In this document: piece by piece, positions 56,047 to 64,000 of the stretch | Layout: every line of letters starts with the position of its first letter | How positions within the stretch are numbered: position 1 is the first letter of the stretch | Assembly: GCA_963841815.1 (NCBI GenBank) | Contig: CAWJEE010000016.1 | Span: 124,001-188,000, forward strand | DNA from: JAOUJD01 sp963841815 | Lineage (GTDB): Bacteria; Pseudomonadota; Gammaproteobacteria; Burkholderiales; Burkholderiaceae_F | Reading direction: 5' to 3' | DNA length: 64,000 nucleotides | Translations under genes and position numbers: made by a program | The notes under the pieces: model-generated | Databases searched by the model: none | The model's input: only the letters and a program-made list of their open reading frames with translations | What the model was told of the DNA's origin: nothing

Positions 56047-57378
56047 TCAGTCCGTTCCTGCGACTTGCCCGGCGCGCCGGCTCAGCACGCCGCGCACGTA
56101 CGTCGTGTGGGTGCGCAGCGTGTAGAGCCGGTCGAGGTATCCCATCGGGACCTTGAGGCTGTTCAGCGTGGTCTCGATCTCGTCGAGCCGGTGCAGTTGC
56201 TTCTCGACGAGGGTGCCCCGCTCGGTCGCGTGCTCGAGCCGCTTGAGTTCGCGGTACCAGTGATCGAGGCGCCCGCGCATGCGCCAGTCGTAGATCTTCG
56301 GCAGGTATGCGAACAGCGGCACCGCGATCGCGGCCAGCGGCACCAGGATGAACAGCGTGCGCTCGAGCCAGATGGCGAGCCAGAACGGCAGCAATCGCCG
56401 CAGCAGCCCCGGCCGGTCCTTGTAGAAGCGCTCGGCATCGGTCGACAGCGGCAACGACGGATCCAGCGGCGCCGGGAAGACGTTGGCTGCATGGAGCAGC
56501 GTGGGGCCGCCGTGGACCTTCGTCGCCGCCGAAAGCAGCAGCTCGGTGGCCACGGGATGCAGCTCGTCCCGCGCCACGAGGTTCGCGGTCAGCGCCACCA
56601 GCGTGACGGTCTGCGGCGGCAGGTTGCGCTGCAAGTCGACCACGCCCTCGGGAAGCACGAGCTTGTGGAGGAACGGCATGCGCCGGACGTACGCATCGGC
56701 GTGGCGCATGTCCATCAGCCGCACGCCTGGCGTGGCCAGCAGCTTCGCCACGGCCGGGCCGTCGACCGCCGAGACGAAGAACGCGGCGCCGACGGCGCCG
56801 CTCGCGAGGGCCTCGGCGGCGGCGAGCCCGCCGACTTCGACCAGTTCGGTCGGAGGCTGATCGAGTCCCGACGATTGCGCGAGCGTCCTGCCCAGTTCCG
56901 CCGTGCCGCTGCCCGGCGCCCCGATCGCGATCGTCTTTCCCGCCAGTTCGGCGCCGCGCTCGAGGACCCGCGGGTCCCGGTAGAACACCCAGACGGGTTC
57001 GTAGAACACGCTGCCGAGCGTGACCAGGCCCGGCTCCGCCTCACGGGCCAGCCCGCTTTGCACCAGCGCGACGTCGACGTCGTCGACGTGACCACGGAGC
57101 CGCTCGAGATTTTCCTGCGCGCCCTTCGACGGCTTCAGCACGAGCTCCATGCCTTGTTCGGCGAGGATGGCCTTGTAGCGCAGGGCGTACGCGTGATACG
57201 CGCCGTCGGGCGAGCCGGTGCTCATCACGATCTGCCGCGGCGGTGGCGGCGGCGCCAGGTGCCACAGGCCCCACGCGGTCAGCGCGAGCACGACGAGCGC
57301 GATCGCGAGCAGCCAGCCGATGTCGCGCAGGTGCACGTGATCGTGCAGACGGTCATGGAGCGAGGGAGGCGTGGCCAT
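56047..57378 (-). CDS. TAXI-family TRAP-type solute-binding protein, membrane anchored
   Basis: 443 aa. An N-terminal membrane segment (LLAIALVVLALTAWGLWHL, ~24-42) is followed by the TAXI/NMT1 binding domain: IVMSTGSPDGAYHAYALRYK, VDVALVQSGLAREAE and TIAIGAPGSGTAELGRTL. A second membrane segment near residues 335-365 and a ~75-residue basic C-terminus give it two anchors, unlike free TAXI proteins. No TRAP permease genes adjoin it, so it may work with an unlinked one or as a sensor. The start MATPPSLHDRLHDHVHLRDI is the first ATG of the frame. Confidence 0.82.
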   Translation of the reverse strand: MATPPSLHDRLHDHVHLRDIGWLLAIALVVLALTAWGLWHLAPPPPPRQIVMSTGSPDGAYHAYALRYKAILAEQGMELVLKPSKGAQENLERLRGHVDDVDVALVQSGLAREAEPGLVTLGSVFYEPVWVFYRDPRVLERGAELAGKTIAIGAPGSGTAELGRTLAQSSGLDQPPTELVEVGGLAAAEALASGAVGAAFFVSAVDGPAVAKLLATPGVRLMDMRHADAYVRRMPFLHKLVLPEGVVDLQRNLPPQTVTLVALTANLVARDELHPVATELLLSAATKVHGGPTLLHAANVFPAPLDPSLPLSTDAERFYKDRPGLLRRLLPFWLAIWLERTLFILVPLAAIAVPLFAYLPKIYDWRMRGRLDHWYRELKRLEHATERGTLVEKQLHRLDEIETTLNSLKVPMGYLDRLYTLRTHTTYVRGVLSRRAGQVAGTD

Positions 57379-57384
57379 GCGCGT

Positions 57385-58161
57385 TCAGAGCCGTCCGGTG
57401 TAGTCGATGGTCAGGGGTGCGTGATCGGAAAAGCGCTTCGTCGTATAGATCTCCGCCCGCCGGGCGCGCGCCGCGATGCCCGGGGTGGCGATCTGGTAGT
57501 CGATGCGCCAGCCGACGTTCTTCGCCCACGCCTGGCCGCGATTGCTCCACCAGGTGTACTGCTCGGGCCGCGGGTCGAGCTGCCGGAACACGTCGACCCA
57601 GCCCTGCTCGTCGAAGACGCGCGACAGCCACGCGCGCTCCTCCGGGAGGAAGCCCGAGTTCTTCCGGTTGCTCCGCCAGTTCCTGAGGTCGATCTCCTTG
57701 TGCGCGATGTTGACGTCGCCACAGAGCACGACCTCTCGTCCGCTCGACATCAGGCGCGCGAGGTGCGGACGGAACTGGTCGAGGAAGCGGAACTTGGCCG
57801 CCTGCCGCTCGGGGCCGGAAGAACCCGACGGAAAGTAGACGGAGATGACGCTGACGTTGGCGAATTCGGCCTCGATGTACCGGCCCTCGGCGTCGAACTC
57901 CGGAGAGCCGAACCCGCAGTGGACCGACCGCGGCTTCTTCACTGCGTACAGCGCGGTGCCCGAGTAGCCCTTCTTCGCGGCGCAGTGGAAGTGCGAGTGA
58001 AACTGCGAGGTGGCCCGCAGCGCTTCCGGTATGTCGCCTTCATGCGCCTTGACTTCCTGCAGGCAGACGACGTCCGGCTCGACGTGCTTCAGCCAGCGGA
58101 AGAGACCCTTGCTGCCGGCCGAACGGATTCCGTTGGCATTGAGCGTGACGATCCTGAACAT
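57385..58161 (-). CDS. xth: Exodeoxyribonuclease III (AP endonuclease)
   Basis: 258 aa. FRIVTLNANGIRSAGSKGLF at the start, the catalytic Glu of VCLQEVKAHEGD (~33-44), CGDVNIAHKEIDLRNW (~150-165), RIDYQI (~225-230) and SDHAPLTIDY near the end complete the EEP/ExoIII active site. It cuts DNA at abasic sites and degrades 3' ends in base-excision repair. The start is ATG 58161, since the longer frame upstream is not conserved and would run into the pyrE leader. It ends 6 bases from the start of the TAXI protein gene (same strand). Confidence 0.93.
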   Translation of the reverse strand: MFRIVTLNANGIRSAGSKGLFRWLKHVEPDVVCLQEVKAHEGDIPEALRATSQFHSHFHCAAKKGYSGTALYAVKKPRSVHCGFGSPEFDAEGRYIEAEFANVSVISVYFPSGSSGPERQAAKFRFLDQFRPHLARLMSSGREVVLCGDVNIAHKEIDLRNWRSNRKNSGFLPEERAWLSRVFDEQGWVDVFRQLDPRPEQYTWWSNRGQAWAKNVGWRIDYQIATPGIAARARRAEIYTTKRFSDHAPLTIDYTGRL

Positions 58162-58265
58162 GCAACAAGATGAGCCGAAAAAGGTGGGGAATTGTGCAAC
58201 CTTTCGGAGATCGTTGCGGCAAAATCGCGCCGAAACCGGAAGGGGCGACCCGCCCCTGATCGATC

Positions 58266-58943
58266 GTGGACGCACTTCAACAGCAATTCATCGAGTTCGC
58301 GCTGCAGTCCGGCGTACTGAAGTTCGGCGAGTTCAGGACCAAGGCCGGGCGTTTGTCGCCGTACTTCTTCAACGCCGGGCTGTTCAACCGCGGGGCAACG
58401 CTGGGGCAACTCGCCCGCTTCTACGCGCGGACGCTGCTCGCGGCGCGGGACGCGGGACGGGTGCAGTTCGACATGCTGTTCGGCCCGGCCTACAAGGGCA
58501 TCACGCTGGCCTCGGCCACCGCGGTGGCGCTCGCCGATCTCGGCGCGGACGTGCCTTTCGCGTTCAACCGCAAGGAGGCCAAGGACCACGGCGAAGGCGG
58601 CGTCATCGTCGGCAGCCCGCTCGCCGGCCGGGTGGTCATCGTCGACGACGTGATCACGGCCGGAACATCCGTGCGCGAGTCCGTGGAACTCATCCGGGCC
58701 GCGGGGGCGACCCCGGCCGGCGTGCTGATCGCTCTGGACCGCATGGAACGGTCCGGGGCCGACGACGCCTTGTCGGCCGAATCCGCGGTCCAGAGCGTTG
58801 AATCCACATATGAAATGCCGGTTCTGGCGATCGCGGACCTGAATGACCTGCTTCGCTTCCTCAATTCGGAGTCTTCGTTCGCGGCGGCTGCACGATCATT
58901 TCTGCCTGCCGTTGAAAGGTATCGGGAGCGGTATGGGGCATGA
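58266..58943 (+). CDS. pyrE: Orotate phosphoribosyltransferase
   Basis: 225 aa. PyrE markers: FALQSGVLKFGEFRTKAGRL (~11-30), SPYFFNAGLF, GPAYKGITLASATAVAL (~76-92), the catalytic-loop Lys region FNRKEAKDHGEGG and the PRPP motif VVIVDDVITAGTS (~123-135). It converts orotate plus PRPP to OMP in pyrimidine synthesis. GTG start at 58266 has no close Shine-Dalgarno sequence; a 5-bp GGGGC/GCCCC hairpin lies 11 bases upstream of it. It is divergent from xth. Confidence 0.95.
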   Translation: MDALQQQFIEFALQSGVLKFGEFRTKAGRLSPYFFNAGLFNRGATLGQLARFYARTLLAARDAGRVQFDMLFGPAYKGITLASATAVALADLGADVPFAFNRKEAKDHGEGGVIVGSPLAGRVVIVDDVITAGTSVRESVELIRAAGATPAGVLIALDRMERSGADDALSAESAVQSVESTYEMPVLAIADLNDLLRFLNSESSFAAAARSFLPAVERYRERYGA

Positions 58944-59598
58944 GCTGATGGCGAGGGAAAGGACCCGGGGACGGGTGGTCCTCCCGGCTGCCTTCGCCTT
59001 CCTTCTCTTGGTTTCAGCGTCCGCCGGCGCGCAGACCATGTACAGCTGCGTGGCGAATGGCCGGACCTACAGCGGCGATCGCCCGCCGCCCGAATGCGCG
59101 AACAGCGATATCCGGGAACTGAACCGCGACGGCTCGCTGCGCCGGGTGATCGCGCGCCCGTTGACGCCGGAAGAGCAGAAGGCGCGCGCGATCGAGGCAA
59201 AGAGGAAGGCCGACGAAGAGGAAAGGGCGCTGGCGCAGCGCCGGCGCGACCGGTCGCTGCTCGAGGCCTATGCCAGCGAGCAGGAGATCGACGTGGCCCG
59301 GACCAAGGCGCTGATTTCGAGCAACGAGGTCGTGAAGCGTTCTCAACTCCGGCTGGAGCGGATGGCCGATGAGCGCAAGCGGCTCGAGGAAGAGACCGAG
59401 TTCTACAAGAAGCGCGAAACGCCCGAGACGATCAAGCGCGCGCTGGCCAACAACGAACAGGAGCGCGCGGCCGAGCTGAAGATCATCAAGGACGCCCAGG
59501 GCGAGATGCAGCGGATCAACGACCGCTTCGACGCCGACAAGAAGCGCTTCCGCGAACTCGTGTCCCAGGGCTCCCAGCCGGCGCAGCGCACGTATTGA
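58933..59598 (+). CDS. DUF4124-type exported coiled-coil protein
   Basis: 221 aa if ATG 58933 is used (CGGGAGCGGT precedes it); ATG 58948 is an alternative. Signal peptide ~18-38 (LPAAFAFLLLVSASAGAQ), then a DUF4124-like start TMYSCVANGRTYSGDRPPPE, a Cys pair, and a long charged helical region (~85-215; KARAIEAKRKADEEERALAQ on) predicted as coiled coil. It overlaps the pyrE end by 11 bases, so it is probably translated with it. Periplasmic role unknown. Confidence 0.78.
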   Translation: MGHELMARERTRGRVVLPAAFAFLLLVSASAGAQTMYSCVANGRTYSGDRPPPECANSDIRELNRDGSLRRVIARPLTPEEQKARAIEAKRKADEEERALAQRRRDRSLLEAYASEQEIDVARTKALISSNEVVKRSQLRLERMADERKRLEEETEFYKKRETPETIKRALANNEQERAAELKIIKDAQGEMQRINDRFDADKKRFRELVSQGSQPAQRTY

Positions 59599-59877
59599 GC
59601 CGTCGACGCGGCGCACGCCGCGGCGGCGCACGGTCGGACTTCACTCGGGCTGCGTTGCGGAGCCCTCGTTCGAGGCCAGCGCAGTTCTCTCTTCTCGTCA
59701 GTCACGGGTGCTTGGTAGGTTGCTTCACGTACCGCGCGCCCGGCAACGCTGACTTCTCGCAAGAATCCGTCGGGCGGACCGTCCGCTCATCGGACTAACC
59801 CTCGCGCGGCATCGATCCGTCTTCCTGGAATGGAAAACTCTCCCACACTCGGGAATCGATGTGCAGGAGGTTCAGCG

Positions 59878-61128
59878 ATGACGAGAACGATCAAAACGAG
59901 TATCAAAGCCGCCCTGCTGGCGGTGGCGGCGAGCGCCGCGCTGGTGGCGTGTGGCGGCGGCGGGGATGGCGGCGTCGCCCCAGGCCCGGGTTCCGGCTCG
60001 GGAACCCTGCGCGTCGCGCTGACCGATGCACCCAACTGCCGCGTCGGCAACAGTGACCTCGACAAGGTGTTCGTCACGGTCGAGCGGGTTCGTGTCCATC
60101 AGTCGTCGGACGCCGACCCGTCCAACAGCGGATGGACCGACATCGCCATCAATCCGGCAAGGAAGATCAACCTGCTCGACCTGACCAACGGCCGACTCGA
60201 GGAACTCGGCACGACGCCGATCCCGGCGGGCAATTACACGCAGGTCCGCCTCGTCCTGAGTGCCAACCAGGGCAACCAGACGGCGAACTCGCTCGTGCTC
60301 GACGGCCAGACGGTGGAAATCCCGCTGCGCACGCCGAGCGCCGCGCAGAGCGGCCTGAAGATCGTCCGGCCGTTCACCGTCCAGCCGAACACGCTGGTCG
60401 ACCTGGTCATCGACTTCGATGCTTGCCGGTCGATTGTCCAGCTCGGCCGCGGCAACGGCGGCTACCTGCTGAAGCCGATCCTGACTGCACATCCGCGCAT
60501 CGTGGCTGCCATCCGGGGGTTCGTCGATCCGACGATCGCCAACGTCACCGTGTCGGCGCAGAAGAACGGCGCCGTCGTTCGCAGCACCGTTCCGGCCGCC
60601 AACGGCGAGTTCGTGCTCGCGTTCCTGGATCCTGCCGGCAGCCCGTACGACGTCGTCGTGACGTCGCCGGCGCGAGGCACCAGCGTGGTCGGCGCCGTGC
60701 TGGTCAGCACGGCAAGCTCGATCGTTGAGCTGAATACCGCCGCGCAGCCGATACCGCTGCCCGCCGCTGCCGTTCCGACGGCTTCGCGTTCCGCCGGCGG
60801 AACGGTCGGACCGACAGGTGCGCTCGCGACGGGAGTGGTGAGGGCGGTCCAGGCGGTCGGGACCGCGGTTCCGGTGGTCGAGATCGCGACGGACAACTTG
60901 GACGGGACGTCGGGCGTCTACGCCCTCACGCTGCCGGTGGCTTCGCCGCTCTACACCCCGTACGCAACGTCGCTGCCGCTTTCGTTCGCGACGCCTGCCA
61001 GCCCGCCGGCAGACTTCAGCTACAAGCTGGAGGCGACGGCGACCGGGTACGTCAAGCAGACGCAGAACATCGGGACCGGCGCAGCCAACGCAACCTGGGG
61101 CCCGACGCTCGTCCCGGTCGGCCCGTGA
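59878..61128 (+). CDS. DUF4382 family lipoprotein
   Basis: 416 aa. Lipobox ALVACGGGG, Cys ~23, after the signal. A Gly-rich linker follows, then a DUF4382 domain (~45-180; TLRVALTDAPNCRVGNSDLD, TPIPAGNYTQVRLVLSANQG). The rest is Ala/Val/Pro/Thr-rich and repetitive in character, perhaps carboxypeptidase-regulatory-like or surface-exposed. AGGAGG is 9 bases before the ATG at 59878, which decides the start over an earlier in-frame ATG at 59830. It stands alone and is followed by a terminator. Confidence 0.82.
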   Translation: MTRTIKTSIKAALLAVAASAALVACGGGGDGGVAPGPGSGSGTLRVALTDAPNCRVGNSDLDKVFVTVERVRVHQSSDADPSNSGWTDIAINPARKINLLDLTNGRLEELGTTPIPAGNYTQVRLVLSANQGNQTANSLVLDGQTVEIPLRTPSAAQSGLKIVRPFTVQPNTLVDLVIDFDACRSIVQLGRGNGGYLLKPILTAHPRIVAAIRGFVDPTIANVTVSAQKNGAVVRSTVPAANGEFVLAFLDPAGSPYDVVVTSPARGTSVVGAVLVSTASSIVELNTAAQPIPLPAAAVPTASRSAGGTVGPTGALATGVVRAVQAVGTAVPVVEIATDNLDGTSGVYALTLPVASPLYTPYATSLPLSFATPASPPADFSYKLEATATGYVKQTQNIGTGAANATWGPTLVPVGP

Positions 61129-61148
61129 CGTCCGCGTAGCCAGGAAAG

Positions 61149-61176
61149 AGCGGCCCGTTCGGGCCGCTTTTATTTT
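61149..61176 (+). terminator. Intrinsic terminator after the DUF4382 gene
   Basis: AGCGGCCC (61149-61156), loop GTTC, GGGCCGCT (61161-61168), then TTTATTTTC. It is located between the DUF4382 stop and the end of the convergent gatB. Confidence 0.88.
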
Positions 61177-61185
61177 CTGCCTGCG

Positions 61186-62634
<1,449 letters not shown>

Positions 62635-62686
62635 GGCCCGGTTCCTGGTGGAAGGTTTCGGTGGATTCTCGCGCGGAGCGGTGCGG

Positions 62687-64000
62687 TCACGCGCCCGGCG
62701 GGACGAGGCGATGCCAGTCGGTCGCCTGCTGGTAGGCGTGCGCCACGCCCAGCATCCGGGCCTCGTCGAAGTAGTTGGCGATCAGCTGCAGGCCGACCGG
62801 CCGCCCGCTGTTGACCGGGCCGGCGCCGAAGCCGCACGGAATGCTCATCGAGGGCACGCCGGCGAGGCTGCCCGGGACGGTGTACAGATCCGCCATGTAC
62901 ATCGCGACCGGATCGGCCGCCTTCTCGCCGAACCCGAACGCGACGCTCGTCGTGACCGGGCCGGCGATCACGTCGCACTGCTGGAATGCGCGCTGGAACT
63001 CGTCGGCGATCAGCCGGCGCACCTGCTGCGCCTTGATGTAGTAGGCGTCGTAGTACCCGTGCGACAGCACGTAGGTGCCGATCAGGATGCGGCGCTTGGG
63101 CTCCGGCCCGAAGCCCTCGGCGCGCGACTTCTTGATCATGTCGGCCAGGTCGCCGTAGTCCTTCGCGCGGTGGCCGTAGCGCACGCCGTCGAAGCGCGAC
63201 AGGTTGCTCGAACACTCCGCGGGCGCGACCACGTAATAGACGGGAATGCCGAGTTCCGCGTTCGGCAGCGAGACTTCCACCAGCTCCGCCCCCAATTTGC
63301 GGTATTCGTCGAGCGCCGCGCGCACGGCCGCCTCGACGTCCGGCTGCAGGCCGGCGCCGAAGAACTCCTTCGGCACGCCGATCTTCAGGCCCTTCACGCC
63401 CGACCCGAGGCAACGCGTGTAGTCCTCGTCGGGCCGGTCGACGCTGGTCGAGTCCTTCGGGTCGAACCCGAGCATCTCGTTGAAGACCAGCGCCGCGTCC
63501 TCGGCCGACTGCGTCATCAGGCCGGCGGTGTCCAGGCTCGAGGCGAAGGCGATCATTCCCCAGCGCGACGGCCGGCCGTAGGTGGGCTTGGTCCCGGTGA
63601 TCCCGGTGAACGCGGCCGGCTCGCGGATCGACCCGCCGGTGTCCGTGGCCGTGGCGACCGGCGCGATGCGCGCCGACTACCGCGGCCGACGAGCCTCCGG
63701 AGGAACCGCCCGGGACCGCCTTGGCGTCCCAGGGGTTCAGCACGTTGCCGTAGGCGCTGTTCTCGTTGCTCGAGCCCATCGCGAACTCGTCGCAATTGAG
63801 CTTGCCGAGGGTCACCATGCCGGCGCGGCCGAGGTTGTCGACCACGGTGGCGTCGAAGGGGCTCATGTAGCCCTCGAGAATCCGGCTCGACGCGGTCGAG
63901 CAGAAGTCCCGGGTGACGAAGATGTCCTTGTGGGCGATCGGCACGCCGGTGAGAGCGTGTCGCCTCGCCGCGCGCGCGGCGCTGGTCCGCGGCCCCGGCC
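62687..64000 (-). CDS. gatA: Aspartyl/glutamyl-tRNA(Asn/Gln) amidotransferase subunit A, partial, frameshifted
   Basis: The 5' end is outside the window. Amidase signature present in pieces: PIAHKDIFVTRDFCSTASSR with the catalytic Lys, then GSSNENSAYGNVLNPWD and PGGSSGGSSAAVV (the Ser-cisSer part), then after a one-base insertion near 63676-63680 the frame SARIAPVATATDTGGSIREP, which carries the nucleophile Ser in the TGGS motif. The reading near 63950 is disturbed again. The C-terminal half from 63556 to the stop at 62687 is clean. It supplies ammonia from glutamine for GatB. Confidence 0.85.

Overview
The window is a GC-rich chromosomal segment that looks like a betaproteobacterium of the order Burkholderiales. 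This is inferred from gene content and order: the metX-metW pair, the liu/mcc leucine-degradation cluster, a minor-pilin operon ending in pilY1, and a formate dehydrogenase locus with DUF3305/DUF3306 and a MoeA fused to a PBP-like domain. No rRNA, tRNA, IS element, prophage or CRISPR array was seen. Several otherwise well-conserved genes carry single-base frameshifts (pilY1, mvaB, gatA, the GAF gene, a PNPOx gene), and the tungstate-transport locus at 12.3-15.9 kb carries more than a dozen. Some of this may be sequence error, so every broken gene is flagged rather than assumed dead.

Layout. (1) 1-7.1 kb, plus strand: a branched-chain amino-acid/amide-type ABC transporter operon (livG, livH, livM, substrate-binding protein, livF), bracketed by an acyl-CoA ligase end and a PaaK-like AMP-forming ligase. 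The set is probably for uptake and CoA activation of a small organic acid. (2) 7.1-8.7 kb: a DUF1801 protein with a histone-H1-like tail and a DUF3455 lipoprotein. (3) 8.8-28.4 kb: a formate dehydrogenase and metal-cofactor island. It holds two moeA paralogues (one fused to a PBP-like domain), tupABC with a divergent HTH/PBP-like regulator, mobA, fdhD, the fdh operon (DUF3305, DUF3306, polyferredoxin, TorD-like chaperone, FdhX-type peptide, fdhA, fdhB, lipoprotein, fdhC, small periplasmic protein), a nitroreductase and mobB. Together these would import Mo or W, build bis-MGD, sulfurate and insert it, and export a periplasmic membrane-anchored enzyme that feeds electrons to quinone.

(4) 28.9-33.5 kb: an MBL-fold hydrolase, DUF1289, a hemerythrin-like protein, two PNPOx-fold proteins (one with a GAF domain) and a CDP-alcohol phosphatidyltransferase. 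(5) 33.7-40.8 kb, minus strand: the type IV minor-pilin operon pilE-fimT-pilV-pilW-pilX-pilY1. (6) 41.1-50.0 kb, minus strand: leucine/isovalerate catabolism (mvaB, mccA, methylglutaconyl-CoA hydratase, acyl-CoA dehydrogenase, mccB) with ghrA, a lipoprotein and DUF4126 inserted. (7) 50.1-52.1 kb: a Tet-type MFS transporter and a GST. (8) 52.1-54.0 kb: metX-metW behind a strong sigma70-like promoter, a SAM-II-type aptamer and an intrinsic terminator. (9) 54-61 kb: cupin, AmpG-like permease, TAXI solute-binding protein, exonuclease III, pyrE, a DUF4124 protein and a DUF4382 lipoprotein. (10) 61.2-64 kb, minus strand: gatB and a frameshifted gatA that runs off the end.

The observations most worth following are the metX leader, the two overlapping hairpins between the binding-protein gene and livF, and the paired MoeA/PBP-like sensors around a tungstate transporter.
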